This document shows, in pieces, positions 12,375 to 25,625 of a stretch of DNA of 64,000 nt. A model generated the notes under the pieces. It was given only the letters and a program-made list of their open reading frames with translations. It made no database searches and was not told the origin of the DNA. Numbering within the stretch: position 1 is the first letter of the stretch; every line of letters begins with the position of its first letter. Origin of the DNA: Primula veris (lineage: Eukaryota > Streptophyta > Magnoliopsida > Ericales > Primulaceae). Location: contig OY821747.1 in the NCBI GenBank assembly GCA_963682055.1, positions 23,062,126-23,126,125 of the forward strand. Direction: 5' to 3'. The translations under genes and the position numbers were made by a program.

Positions 12375-14499
12375 ACCCGTAAGTGGTCTACTAAAGTCTA
12401 AAAAGAGTAGCATTTTATAACGGTTTACGACAAGTGTAATGCAAGTATATTACCTTAGAATTGTGAATCTATGGTTGATGCAACGCACAGTTTCTTTTCT
12501 AGTTTGAGGTGTAAAGTTCCTATGAAGTGCAAATGATGTAGGCAAAGAATACTTGTTTTGAAATACATGATTTGTGGGATGGATATGTCAGACTTGAGAT
12601 AATTGTACTTCAAATTTTTGAAGTGGAGACTGTATGTAGTCCATTAGTATGGATGTTTAGGTTGTAGCTAAGAAACAGTGCCTTTTAATCTGTGTAAGGT
12701 GTTACACAAGGGAGGACATTGTGAACGTACAAGTACTCGAAGCTTCCTTTGTTTTGTTTGTACTCTAAGATACGGTGACCTTTTTTATGTTGAAGGCTTA
12801 TTATACCCTCAAGTATTCCTTTGGACGATTTGTAGTCAAATTGGAGGTGTAACAAAGATTATCGTTGACCGAGAGGATCTATGCAACTATATATAAAATA
12901 GGTGTATTTTGCATCATGGTGAAAGTAAAGCTATAAAAGTAAGATATGTTTTTGATCACGGAAAGGGTGATGCACTGACCACATCTGAAAACACCAGAAT
13001 CTAGAGATTAACGTTTGAGTGCTAATGTGGTTCTCCTTTTGCTTTGTTAAAGAAGCAAAAGTTTATACTTACTTAACCAAAATGTACTCTAAATTGCGTG
13101 AATTTGTAAACAGGAAAAGGGTTCGATTTTCGTAGATATATAAAGGTAGAGTCTCCAAGTTTCAAAAGTAATGCAACTTTAAGTTGTTCCCTTTTCATTA
13201 TAAATTTATACTATCATTTTGAATTTCTTTTATTGTAAGTTGATATATCTGTGCACATACATAAACACTACCTTGATTGTATCTGTTGCCAAACTCGTAA
13301 CAGTTTGCTTCAATATTTATTGTAATCCTTTTCTAAAAATGACCAACTTGAGGGGATATTATTGCCTTTTGTTAGAGAACAAAGTAAATGTGTTTTAACT
13401 TAGAAATATCACATCAAACGGAAACATGAAGCAAATTCTCGTTACAGTATCGTACATGCCTATACAATCATAGTAATAGCTACCATACTTTCATATCAAT
13501 ATCTTAATACTACTAAATAATAATACAATCGAAATCCAATTTAGATGTTTGAACCTAGTCCAAGCATAACCTTGTGTATTCCATTATGGTCACACCTCAA
13601 TTATACTCTCCCAGGTTGTTGCCTGTCTTTCCCTGCTCTCCTATAAAGACATAATTGTGATATGTAAGAAATAGATTGGCCCTTCATATTAAAAGTACAC
13701 TAAAAACCTAATGTATCTAAACATAAAAGGAAAAGAGCTTTAGTTAGGTGCCCCTGCCTTTAGCAGTGTCTTTATTTCTCTGTTATGAAAATAAGAGAAA
13801 GATTGATATGTTAAAGAAGCTTTTCTAAAAGAGCACAAGGAGCTACTATTTCTTTTTAGTAATTGACCACGAGTTTCCTTCCTGTGTTAATGTTAGAACT
13901 TTGGACTAATGCTTATGCAAATCTTACCATTAGGATATACACACTCACGGATTCTTAACTTTTCGGTCAAAAGTTTCGTGTATGCCCATTCATGTTGTAT
14001 TTAAATTTTAAAATAGCATCACCTAATAAGTTGGATACCATTCGAGCACAAAGAACTGAAAATTATAACTACACCCTGAGATACAATTTTAAACACATGC
14101 GGAATGAAGATAAGAACAATAGCAGTTTCAGATCCTGAACAAGATTTCTTCTTGATGTATAAGAAAATAAACCGTGAAAAGTAAACAGTTGTTTGTAACA
14201 CTTCATTAAACTTGTTGAAATTTCTAGTATATGCAATAAGTTTATGATTTTATTATAGGTTCCAGCTTTTGGGCTCAACTTACTGTTATTCTGTTTATAA
14301 GTTGCATTATTTTTTGGCTAGCCAAGATTCTTTGGTCTTTCTGAAAAAAGCTAGTAAACTCAGTATTTTCCAAAGATGATTCTGTTTACTTGCTCCGGAA
14401 ATGATGCCAAACAAGCCGTATCGTAAACTACGTACACAAAAAAAAAATCGATAGTAATAACTACATACTTGCATGTAGATTCGAAGTAAATATTAATAA
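12375..14499. other. Intergenic between the coiled-coil gene and the CLE gene
   Basis: This is AT-rich sequence without a supported gene. It probably holds the 3' UTR of the upstream gene and the 3' UTR of the convergent CLE gene. Short ORFs here lack family features. Confidence 0.5.
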
Positions 14500-14715
14500 T
14501 TACCTGTTGTGTATAGGATCAGGTCCAGTTGGCACTCTCCTCTTGCTTACGAAATTCGGATCAGATTCCTCCCTCCCTTTCATAATAGTTGATTGATTAG
14601 TCATCGTTCTTGCCGTTGTACTTGTCAAAACTCCCAAAAACAATAAGTAAATCATAAAACACATTAACAATACAGCTCCGAATGATGCCTTCAAACTCTT
14701 GCTTTTACATGCCAT
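14500..14715 (-). CDS. CLE-family signalling peptide precursor (CLE25/CLE26-like)
   Basis: A single-exon ORF of 71 residues. Residues 1-35 form a secretory signal: a basic start (MACKSKSLK) and a long hydrophobic core (GAVLLMCFMIYLLFLGVL), with likely cleavage after STTA. A variable linker follows. The C-terminus carries the CLE dodecapeptide RRVPTGPDPIHN at residues 59-70 plus a final Arg, preceded by SK. Family knowledge: processed CLE peptides of 12-13 residues are hydroxylated on the prolines and are perceived by leucine-rich-repeat receptor kinases to control meristem and vascular development. The GPDPIHN ending is closest to Arabidopsis CLE25 and CLE26. The precursor is of normal length and looks intact. 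The ATG was chosen because it gives a complete signal peptide. The uORF just upstream could limit translation. Confidence 0.92.
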   Translation of the reverse strand: MACKSKSLKASFGAVLLMCFMIYLLFLGVLTSTTARTMTNQSTIMKGREESDPNFVSKRRVPTGPDPIHNR

Positions 14716-14929
14716 GTATTTCCTCTTCTATTGCAAATAAATATTTTATTTTTCTGAAAATGGAATGTAAGGAGTAAGGACAGTTCTTGGTTCGTTTCTT
14801 TATAAGTTTATATGCCAAAGAGTTGAGTGTTTCAGAGGCATTTTTGAAGGGAGATTGAGGGAGGGAAAAAGAGAAAAAGGAAATAAAGTTGGGATATTCC
14901 TTAGTTGCTTTCGATTTGATTGGGTCCAC
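14705..14929 (-). promoter_or_regulatory. Possible upstream ORF overlapping the CLE start
   Basis: A 74-codon minus-strand ORF begins at 14929 and stops at 14705-14707. It overlaps the CLE ATG (14713-14715) by 11 nt in another frame. Its protein resembles nothing I know. If the CLE transcript begins upstream of 14929, ribosomes initiating here would pass the CLE start. Transcription start is unknown. Confidence 0.3.
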
Positions 14930-16564
14930 TGGAATAACTCTTTACTCTGTTCTCTCTTTTGTTTGTGCATTTTCACGCAAATACCAAAGATAAATCTGCC
15001 TATGTCTAAAGTTGAATTAGTAGTAACAGAGGTTAAAATTTGTGTCTGGTTACATGTATGATGTAGCTAATAATCTACTACTTTAATAACGAGCAATATA
15101 ATGTTTTAAGAAAAAATAAAGTTTATAACATTAGAGGCTAGATACTTAGATGGGAAATGTCATACAGTTAAATTTGTAGATATGACTAACTATTTGTGAA
15201 AGCTCATTAAAAGCTTGTGCATTTGCTTGACCAGATAAAATGTGAGTGTTTGTGTGTGGTTTTTTCTTTTTACCTGAAAATGTACCGTTGATGAGCCAAC
15301 TTATTTGCTTATGTTATAGTCGGATAAGCATTTATCCGTAAGTACAGATCTCTGCCCACCCAAAATATATTGCTTTTTGTCAATCACTCCAAAAAGAATA
15401 TGGAACTAGGAAGCTTGAAATGAAATTTAACAGCACACAAGCCAATCTTATTCAAAGCACTTTATAGCAGTAATATTCAGTAGCAAAGATATGCTTGCAT
15501 GATAATGCAGTTTTGAACCTTTCTGCAAATATTAGTAAAGAAGAAGCTACGCCAAGATGATAATATAGAAAAAAATGACTAAAAAACCATATGGTCTGAA
15601 TATATGAACTATTTGTTCAATTTCTACAGAAAATACAAAATGCAAATCTCCCCATTCCTGTCCAATATTACCCCACAATCAACTTTCCCTGAGATGAAGC
15701 AGCTCATAACTGTTTCATTCTGTTCCGAGGGTCAAAATTTAAATTTAAATATATAGACATCCTCTTCCCTAATGAGAGGGTGAGAAACAAGATTCTATAA
15801 AGCAAGATGGTTGAAGCTAAGAAATGAAAATCCACTCAGATATGAGAAATAAATACCACAGAAATGCGTTTTTCTGTGACCTGTATAGTCATCTTCATAG
15901 AGATGTATCTATAACTTCACTGGAATTTAGCAAGCAGCGGAGAAAACAGTAACTTCATAAAATCAAAGCGGAAGGGATCAGACAAAGCCAGTAGTATAGT
16001 ATTTTTCTTCATGGTTTTGATAGTTGCAGCCAAAAGAAGGAAGTTAAAAAACGATTCATCTTTCCACTTTTCTTTACTTGTAAAATGTGGAAAGATTAGG
16101 AATATAGAAAAGCAGATTAATTTCATAATGTAATCGAAAGAATATTCTTTATTGTAGCTTTTGAAGGAAAACGTTTCAATTATTTCGTTGAAAACTTGGG
16201 TCTATTCAGCTTATGTTTGAAGCTTCTAGTAAATGCAGAAGAACTCAGGCTTAAAGTTGGACAACAAATATACAGCAGTTTAAATTCTAAAGAGCAAATT
16301 GCCAAGCGTAAAAGAGGAAGTATCGTCCTGAAGCATGCCAGTCAAGAAGAAGAATAGATACAACAAATCTCTAACAAACAACGGAAAAGAATATGTAGGA
16401 GGCTTAATTGTGAACCGTCAATTTCAAGTTTTTTCTTTGTCGATATAAAGAGCTCTGTGGCAAGAGTAAGGTCCAGGAAATCATCAAAGTTTTTGAAAAG
16501 GGATGGGAACCAAAAGGACCACATAAAGAAACTCGTCATGGAAAACCTCAAAAACAATACTCTG
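14930..16564. other. Intergenic upstream of the CLE gene
   Basis: Nothing recognisable. It presumably contains the CLE promoter and reaches into the 3' flank of the kinase gene. ORFs at 15917-16126 and 16342-16596 on the minus strand have no family resemblance. Confidence 0.5.
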
Positions 16565-16566
16565 TA

Positions 16567-17162
16567 CAGTAGAACCTGCTTATAAGAATACTTCATATAA
16601 GAATAAACTCTATATAGAAATAAAAATTCTCGTCACAACTCAGAACCAGTTATAAATAGAAATAATCTCCACATTGTAATAATTCATAATTTTTTAAGGC
16701 TCCGCCTTAAGGAAATGTACCTCTATACAGTGATAAATAGCATAAATTTGTAAAATTATATATATGTAAATTTCAAGACAGTTTTCTATGATAAATTATA
16801 CATAGTGTTTATACATATAAAAAAGCATTAAATAAAATTTAGACGAATTTCCACTTTTCTAGATACATATACTCGATTTTCTAAATAATTTTGTACTTAA
16901 TTAATTTTTTTTTAAACTTATGAGTTTATTATATCATAATTTTCCACCTCCTTTAATTAACACACTGGTAAACTAAAAATATGTATTGTCTTTTAAATAT
17001 TTGCTCTAGTTAGTGAAACAATGCTTACATTTATCTTGTATTACACAATATATATTTAAATAAAATTATATTTTTCATATATAAACCTCTATTTAATAAT
17101 AACCTCTATTTAGTAATAATTTTTTCTGGTCCCGACCTTAAGACTGTATAGAGGTTCTACCG
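16567..17162. mobile_element. pogo/Emigrant-like MITE with TA target duplication
   Basis: The left end after TA reads CAGTAGAACCTGCTTATAAG. The right end, reverse-complemented, reads CGGTAGAACCTCTATACAG before TA (17163-17164). The GTAGAACCTCTATA terminus is characteristic of plant pogo-like (Tc1/mariner-related) elements such as Emigrant. Sub-terminal ends carry further ACCTCTAT words (near 16720, 17088 and 17102). There is no transposase ORF, so it is non-autonomous. It lies about 250 bases downstream of the kinase stop. Confidence 0.8.
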
Positions 17163-17416
17163 TATTACTTTATATCTCTTGAAGGTAAACTCAAAAAGCA
17201 AGAAGATCAAGTGGCACAAGTACAAAAACTGCAAATTTTCTAGCACCTTTACTTGATTAAAAAAGTACACACTTTCTCGTATATATCTTACTGCGATTCA
17301 ACAGAAACCTTAGGAGATCTTGCAAGAACAAAATTTCATTGAAATATGACAACAGATTAGCAAAGAGAATACGCATGGTCTCCAAACATACAAATTTATA
17401 TAACTAAAAAATTTCA

Positions 17417-19952
17417 TCAAAAAAATTCGAAATCCAAATAGGGACCCGATGTCCTGTCTGAATCAGAAGCTCCCTTACCATTTTGGGGGAATGATGACTT
17501 TATTGATTGATTAAAAATCGACAAATCAACCGGTTTTGGAATTTCAGGAGGGTCATTACTTCGTACAAGCGCCCAATTAAGGCTTTCAAAAAAAGGATGT
17601 TGCTTTATCTCTGTTGCACCTTTTTTATACCCTAACCTTTTCTTGGGATCCTTCGTAAGAAGACCCTTAATTAAATCCTTCGCCACAAAACTTATTGTTG
17701 AATTTTCAGGAAACTTCAAAGGCTGCTCTACAACATTAAACAACGTCTCACGGTTTCCATTCCCTCTAAATGGCGTTTTCGCATGCAATAATTCGTATAA
17801 AAAAATACCAAAAGTCCACCAATCAACAGCACTCCCATGCCCATCGCCTCTGATTATCTCGGGGGCTAAATACTCATGAGTCCCAACGAATGACATGGAC
17901 CTTGCCATAGTCGGCTCTGCAATAAAACTAGGGAGAGAACCATAACTAACCACTGTTGTTCTCTCGCCTCTACTTTTTTTTGGCTTATTTTTGAAGAACA
18001 CAGGCTTCAAACAGGACGGTTGAAAACAAGAAGGCTCTACACAAGCTGGCAATTTAATTGAAGGATCGATACAATATGAAGATCCTGTACAATACGGCTC
18101 AGTAGAAGATCTAATAAGTGTGGGATTAACTTTACATCTTAACGATAAATCGAAATCTGTAAGCATGATATGACCATCTTCTCTGACCATCACGTTTTCG
18201 GGTTTCAGGTCTCTATAAACCACACCCATCATATGTAGATACTCGAGAGCTAGAAGTACTTCAGAAGCATAGAACCTATTAAGAAAAAAAAAACTGGTTA
18301 TAAGCACACTGTCGGACATATGTATTTACTTTGTACAAATTAACCAGAATGTATAGAGTTCACCATTGAAGATAAAATACTTCTAAAGTGGCTCAATGTC
18401 ATTATCTTCCATAAGCTACTACCATAAATAATAATATTGAAGGTAATTTTCGAAGTTCTATGACTAGTTCAAGCATGAAACTATTGGAACATTTTAGTAC
18501 ATAGACACATGGAGTCTATCCAACTTTACGATTGGAAAAAGGGATACTGTAGGCCTAAAGCAAGTATAAAAGATAATGTAATATAGATTTTGTTGCCAAC
18601 TATCATTAAAAACCGAACACATGTCAAATATACATCATTTTCATTTTTTCCTTCGCCAGCAATAGTAAAGGATTGCTTCACTGCAACTTTAAGTAGACTA
18701 GAAAGTTGGCTTATTTGTGCATGAGGAAAAAGTTGTTTTTATCGTCTTCAAACTTCGAGTATTCACCCCAATGCAGTAGAACTAATAAGCAAAAGATATA
18801 AACTAAAAGGTCCAATCAAAAAGGTAGTATATGACAGTGCTTGGGGTTGCAGCATTTTTTTTTAAACCTAAAAACTGGATCTTTTGAAAATTAGATAAAA
18901 GTTACGTATATCCAGCTTAAAGCTTCTAGGAGTAGTTTTTTAGGGCAAAAAATCTTTAATGTACATTCCGAGCTTTAAAGCTTCTACTCCCTCCGTTCCA
19001 TATTAATTGTACATTTTGGAAATACGTGCATTTTGGGATGCATTTTCATGACTAAATTGCTGAAATGATTAAATTGAAAAAACTTTCATTTAGTCAAATT
19101 TAGCAATTTTTAGGTACGGATATTTGCATCTTAATTTGCACTTATTTCCAAAAAAGACAAGTAAAGGAACAACGGGAATAGTTTTATAAGGCAAAATAAT
19201 CCTTAAAATGCACTTCATCTTATAAGCAAAAAGAGTAAATTCCGAGCTTTAAACTTCAACGAAATAAGTCTAATTCAGCTACACACCGTAATTTAACAAG
19301 AGGAATCAAACCGAAGTTCATTACAAAAACAATAGATACACGATACGAGAAACAGGAAAGCTAACCTCACGGCCTGCTCCGAAAAACACTTGCCAGGCTG
19401 ACGCTGCCTGAGAATATGCAAATCACCGCCGCTACAAAACTCCATTAACAAACACGAAAACTTCTCCGTCTCAAAATGCGAATAGAGCGTCGGCAAAAAC
19501 GGATGATCCAACATACCCAAAATCTCCCTCTCCGTCTTCTCCCTTGCCTCTTTTTTCCTCCCTACCAACATCCCTTTATCCATCACTTTCATAGCAAACA
19601 AGCACCTTTCATCACCTCTCAACTCCGATAAATAAACACTACCAATATCACCAAACCCTAGCTTTTTCAAGAGCCTAAAATGTCCTAAACTCAAATCCCC
19701 GTCTCTCGTTCTCACATTTTGAACCGCGTCCCATTTAAAGTCGCTACCTTTATGAGGTTTCGATTGTTCATAACCACTAAAACTACTATTTAAACTACTA
19801 GAACTGTTTTTTTCACTTGTTTCTAATGAATTGTCACATTCTAAACCATTAATAACTTCACTAACTGGGCTGTTTTCATCAATGCTGGTATTATCTTCAA
19901 TACCCATATCTTGGAATTTTATTTTAGGGGGATTTATGGTTTGATTATTCAT
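17417..19952 (-). CDS. AGC VIII serine/threonine protein kinase (AGC1 group, D6PK/KIPK-like)
   Basis: Two exons, 19952-19366 and 18275-17417, join in frame to give 481 residues. The first about 90 residues are Ser-rich and variable. The catalytic domain follows: glycine loop ([11 protein letters not shown]), lysine in FAMKVMDK, catalytic loop [12 protein letters not shown] replacing DFG (diagnostic of plant AGC VIII kinases), a Cys/Pro/Lys-rich insertion ([16 protein letters not shown] then KNKPKKSR) before the activation segment [13 protein letters not shown], and a C-terminal hydrophobic PIF-like end LDFEFF used for PDK1 docking in this family. The basic insertion is known in D6PK relatives to mediate plasma-membrane association; several members phosphorylate PIN auxin exporters. 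The intron lies at the position usual for this group, in EQAVR/FYASEV. No breaks are seen. Which AGC1 subtype it is remains unresolved. Confidence 0.92.
18985..19180. mobile_element. Stowaway-like MITE in the kinase intron
   Basis: TA followed by CTCCCTCCGTTCCATATTAA at 18985-19006. The opposite end GGAACAACGGGAATA (19166-19180) is a degraded inverted copy closing on TA. The length of about 195 bases and the TA duplication fit Stowaway (Tc1/mariner type). Confidence 0.72.
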
Positions 19953-22900
19953 GGTTTAGAAAAGTGAAGATAAGGTGTTTGATAAAATAAGTGAGTTAGA
20001 TTAGGGTTTTTTTATATGGGTATTTTGGGAGCGTTTAGTGGTTTGGTCAAATGGGTTTGCGACGTCGCCGAGGTGGTCAAATATATATATAGAGTGTTAT
20101 AAATAGAGGTGTTCAGTTATAAGTATTAGCTATTGTACTCGTTTACTTTCAACAAAATGTATATTTGATAGGTTTGTTTTTAAATAAGACAGTATGATCA
20201 GTAGTAGGAGAAACAATAGTATAAACTACGTTCACTACTTTTTAGGGTGTGCTTAGTTAGGGTAGTGAAATTGGTGAAATATCATATTTGAATAATATTT
20301 TTGTTCGTATGTCACTATTCTCGTAAGATTTTTAAGTATAAGTCAGCTTACAAGTGATAAAAATATATATTATTTTTGTAACTTTTTGTTATTATTATTT
20401 TTTTACTTAATAATTCAAACAAACCCAAAAAAAAAAACTAAAAAAATAACTTTTAAGTTATTTTTTTACACTTTGATATTTTTCTTGTGTAGATTATAAT
20501 ATCGTTTTTTAAGCTTAAGGATAATTTTTTAAGCTATTTTTTATATTTTAATATCTTTCGTATAGATTATAAGTTATTTTTTAAGGTTAAAAACAACTTT
20601 TAAGTTCTTTTTTATTGGGTCGGGTGACTGAAACTTAAAAAAGTTTCGGCCCAGTACCTCAATTTAAAAAATCTTGTAAAATGTGACATATGACTAATAT
20701 TCTCCCTTCTTTCCCTTAGTTATCATTTTTTAGTTTTTATTCTGAATTAATTTAAGAATAGTTTGTTTTTGGTTTAGCAATATGTGTTGAGTTTTTAATG
20801 GTTGACACACCCTTAATTATAGTGAATCGGGTTCATGATAGTGTTTGAAATTACTATCCGTTGTTTTAATTGCTGTTATGCAGTCAGTTTGCAAATACAG
20901 TCTCAACTTAAGTATAATGATGGACTGAACATAATATTAAACATACGTGAAAGTAAATTTACACGCACGTTTAACAACGGAGTTTACTAAATCCTTGGGG
21001 CACGTGTCCGGGGCAACTAACCAAATTTGTAATATTATAAAAGCATACAATACAACATTTAAGTCTTATGAAAAACTCTCAGACTTACTATAAGTTTTTT
21101 TGCCTATCTGTATAGCTCATATTATATAACTATCACTAAAAATATCAATGTCATTACACAATTGTTTTTCGTTTTAAGTTCTCACGTTTATTCTCTCAAG
21201 ATTGAGTTATTTATAGTTTAGAGTATAAATATTTTACAAGCACAACTACTATATATTTATAAGAGTAAAAAATTAATCTTGTACGATTTTTATAAATTTT
21301 TATTCTTTAACCTTTGTTCTTCAAGATATTCTTAATTGACTTGTACTCTCTAAATTGATGTCAATCTTTTCATAATCACACGAGCTAATATAGCTATTTG
21401 ATTGATCTCAATTTTTATTAGATAGCACGAAATTGTAGCTTGCTTAACAATATGATATATTGTTACCTTTAAAACGTTCATATAAAATAATATAGTTTGA
21501 AAATAAAATCTTATATATAATTCAATCTAACAGAATCATAAAAGATATTAATCAGCATAGATTGAAACGTGATAAATATTACATAAGAATAGAATATTTA
21601 GTTAATATAATAAAATGAATAAGATAATATATTTAGATAAGATATATATTCTAAAACTAAACTCTTTAAATCTTTAAAAAACCTTTCGTTTTTTATCAGC
21701 TAAATATTCTCAACACATAAATAAAATCTCTATAGATATATGAGAATATGCTTTGCATAATTTAAAAAAATACTTAAATTAAAGAACAAGTAATGTAGTA
21801 AGACATAATTATGCGTATCAGCCGGTTGTAACTATGGTTGCAACTGACATTGCAACTTCACCCGTAAACATAAAATTGTTTTAATAATTAACACTTAACT
21901 TAGATTACTTTGATCAAACCAATTGACAATAAAGAGTTCGTTAGGTTACGAATATGGACCTATCATTGTTACTTGTACTATAGATGATAGTTATTGTAAT
22001 CGAGAAAAAGCCATAATTCGTGTTTGGTTACAAGTTTAATGCGTATTTATTTTAATTATATGACAATGTTTGGTAATTGTAGACCGTAGTCATTTTAAGT
22101 CGTTTCGATTGAGTATGGTTTTAGAGTAGTTTTATAAAGGGTTTGATTGGAGTTCATGGTAAATCTTGTTTCTATTTTTTATTTAACGCTACAATACATA
22201 AATGGAACCGACAAAAAAAAGGTTTCAAATTTTTTCGTCCGGCCAAGAGATTTACTGATTTGAATCCGAGACAGCCAAAACTCGTTGATTTTTAATTCTG
22301 TTACTATATATACTTTTAGAAATAAGAGAAGATCGAGTCTATTAAGGACAAAATTCATCCGAAACGTTAAATATCATAACAATTAAGCAATATGCTTTAT
22401 GAGAAAGTTAATTTTTGAACCATAACATCTTTATTTGACCTTAACGAAATTAAGTAATGTTGTATTCAGTATGATTATAGTAGTGATACCAAAGGGTTGG
22501 AAAAGTACCATGAAAGGGTTCTAGTTTTTCATATAATAAAAAATTGTGATCAAATTTGGCCTAAATTTTAGAATTAAGGAATTTAACATGTGGACTAATA
22601 AATAAGGACCAGATAATATTCAGTTTCGATCTATGGGTAATGATATTAATGTACAGGTGAGTGAGATTTAAAGAGGGAATTAAATAGTAGTTTTCAAATT
22701 TGAAATCATGGAGGGAACATATTTAATTACATTATTTACTTTTAGATACCCAATGAGTCAACTGAACATGGGAGTGGGTTTATCTATTGCACTGTCCCAT
22801 AAATGAAAATGGCAGATAAATACTAGATAGATAGTCTCGAGGAGGACAAAAGCCATTAACATTTTTGTAATTTTAAAAAAGTGAATTTAAAGATATCACC

Positions 22901-24690
22901 ATGCAGGCAACCTATAGGTCCAATACCGTTACTCAAATTGCTGTGGCAACAATTATCACGGCAGGTCTTTTACAGAATGCAAATATTTCGAGTGGACTAT
23001 GCATCCCACCGCAGATACAAATAATTTTTTGAAAAAAATAAAATAAATACTATGTATTTTTAAGATTTTATTTAGTTTGTTTGTTAGTAAAATATTTACA
23101 AGGGGAAAACTTTTATGTGATAACGTTTTGCAATGAATTCTTTTGTTTACAATCTATTTTCGGATGTTTAGAGCATACATACTTTTTCCATGTAAAATTT
23201 TAGAAAGTTTTCATTTTATTTGGAACCCCTTTATTTCATTCATCCTTCTACAATAAACTTATAGGACAAAATCGACTTCAAGAAAAGATTAAAAAAAACA
23301 GAGAGAATATAAATCTAGAAGATAAAAAAATTACAAATAATGATTGCAACAAACAAATAGTATGGAAAGAAAATTCTTTTTATAAACCTATCAGTTCATA
23401 TATGCTTTTAAATTGGTTGTTTGTTACTATTGATTTGAAAAACATGTACTAGAAAATAATTACAGGGACCACAATAAAGTGTTAAAAAAATTAATATTAT
23501 GTAACAAGTGAGATAGTATAATAATAAAAAAACAGCATCAAAAAGTTAAAAGAAAAGTCAAAAAGGACAAATGAAAATTATATGCACACAAATGAGTACA
23601 AATCTTTTACCTCCTTCCGTGCCTACTTTCTTATTTTCACTCAGATTTTAAATTTTCACAACTTATACCGCAAGTTTATAAACTTTTAGACAATTTTTTT
23701 AATATTCAATGTTTAATTTACACTAATTTATACATTTATTCCAAAATAAATTTTGTGTGGATTTTTTTAAAAAAATAATTATTGGAATGTATTGATACAT
23801 GTATTATAGTAATTGTACAAATTTTTTCAAGTTTTTTAGATTTTTTTTGGATAAAATAAGTAAAGGGACACAGAATGAGATAGAGAAATGAGATAAAATA
23901 TTTTTAGTCCACCGAAATAGAATTGAAGTATGATATGATATAATTGGTATTATCTATAGATATGACGTTAACTAAAAAGGAAAGTTCATAAATTATATAA
24001 CTTTCTATTTAAATTGTGACAACTTAACATTTCGTGTAAATTGTTTCCATTGTTTTCTGTCGGTAATTTGTTTGCACCACTTTTACTTGATATGGGGGAA
24101 TATTTTCCCAAACTTTTTACTTTACATCCAACCAAACAACTGCAATTTCAATTTTACCCATAAATATTTGCTTACACATGTTTTACCCCAAAACAAACCG
24201 GGCCAAATAGTAAAAAAAATCAAAAAGCTAACACATAAATAAATTATTTTTTGGACCGCTCTGACAATTATTAGATGCAATATTTATTGCTCATCATTAA
24301 ATACTTTTGAATAAATTGTATTTGCCTCCCATTCAATTTCTATTGTAACAACTCCATCCTCAAAGATCAATCTACTCATATCTTTACTTGTCAAATGCAA
24401 AATTTGAAGTTTTGTGGGCAATACAATAACATCTGATTAATACGTGTGCAAATAAATTATGTTGAACCATAAATTCAATAATAGATTTTGATTATAAGTA
24501 TGATTAGAATTTAATAATTTTACGATTTCTCTTATTCGATGATTTAATACTTGATTTTTTCCAAAAAAATAAATTATATATTTTCAGGACTTAAATGATA
24601 GAACATTCGATAACGAAATCAACGGTTCAAACGAAATTTGATTTGGATTCCAAAAGAGCAATTTAAAAGCATCTCAAATTCAGTTGTAGA
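19953..24690. other. Intergenic, AT-rich, with an old dispersed repeat
   Basis: This is the 5' flank of the kinase gene followed by more than 4 kb without a recognisable gene. A diverged dispersed repeat (21040-21880) is listed separately. A 43-codon ORF at 22901-23032 is less AT-rich than its surroundings but has no family resemblance. Confidence 0.5.
21040..21880. repeat. Dispersed repeat, copy 1 (related to 37840-38930)
   Basis: It shares ordered phrases with the second locus: GAAAAACTCTCAGAC, a TCAC/TTTA-rich block after it, TTATAAGAGTAAAA against TTATAAGAATAAAA, and at the far end GGTTGCAACTG with GTTGTAAC. Identity is low, so it is old. No coding domain remains. An LTR origin is a guess. 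Confidence 0.45.
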
Positions 24691-24949
24691 ACAGTTCCGG
24701 AACACGTTCAGGTGGAACATGTTCTAAAGATATTTCAGGAAGATGTTCTTGACCAGTAAGCTCAAATCAGTGCAAAAATATATTTTGGTAGAACATGTTC
24801 TTGCTTCTACTAGAACATGTTCCGAATGTGTTCCAGATCCGCATAATTGATGTTTTAGCATCGGTAAACACACCCAACGGAAATAAACTCTAAAACACTT
24901 ATATACCCATTTCTCGCGCTCTCCATACACACTTAACACTATCCAAAAT

Positions 24950-25625
24950 CAACCAATATACCTCACTCAACCTTTCTCAATTACAAACACTAAAATCATC
25001 ATTGTTGAGGAAAAATCTCGAAAATAGGAAAATCGAGAAGAAAATGATTAAAGCTCAAACCAAGATCAAACATCTTCAAATCTCACAAATTAGCTTATTT
25101 AGAAGTAATTAACTTGTGAGTGTTGTTTTATTATAAGTTCAAACTTATTTAGAAGTAATTGGCTTATTCGATAAATTTGTAAAGAGCAAATTATAAACTC
25201 AAACTTGAGAGAGTGATTGGATAGAGGCTTAAAAGTCGATTTGGGGCTTAAAGCTCTAAGTTAAACATTCGGGTGTAATCAATGTTTGAGGGGGAGCTAT
25301 TAAGCATGAGTTTGTGTACTCTTGCACTTGTATCAAGATTGTAACATCGGCTACAGGGTGAGAAAAACGATTGATTAGCTCGGTAGAATTTGTAATCTTA
25401 GAAAGAAGATTATAGTCAAATACTCGGTAACGTTAATTCCGAGCAGAGAACGTATACGAGTTTGCCGAACCTTTATATATTGCGGTGTCATCTCTTCACT
25501 TACTATTTATTTTCCATATATATTTTAATGTTTGTGTGAATGATTTAGTTTTAATATCTATCATTATTGCACACGTTCATTGATTGCATAGTATAATCAC
25601 GTTAGTTGCGCTTAAATTTTAATTT
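24950..25625 (+). mobile_element. Probable remnant of a Ty1/copia-type LTR
   Basis: The run GAGGGGGAGC (25287), then CTTGTATCAAGATTGTAACA, and further on AACGTATACGAGTTTGCCGA with ACCTTTATATATTGCGGTGT resembles the R-U5 part of plant copia LTRs, which often read 'GAACGTAGGC...GCCGAACC...GTGTC'. No internal domains lie beside it. Ends and target duplication were not found. Confidence 0.4.

Noticed and set aside
12147..12413. Minus-strand ORF over the last exon of the coiled-coil gene
   Set aside because: Shadow ORF; the plus-strand frame ends in a coherent Cys-rich C-terminus.
17643..17879. Plus-strand ORF inside the kinase gene
   Set aside because: Shadow of the minus-strand kinase exon.
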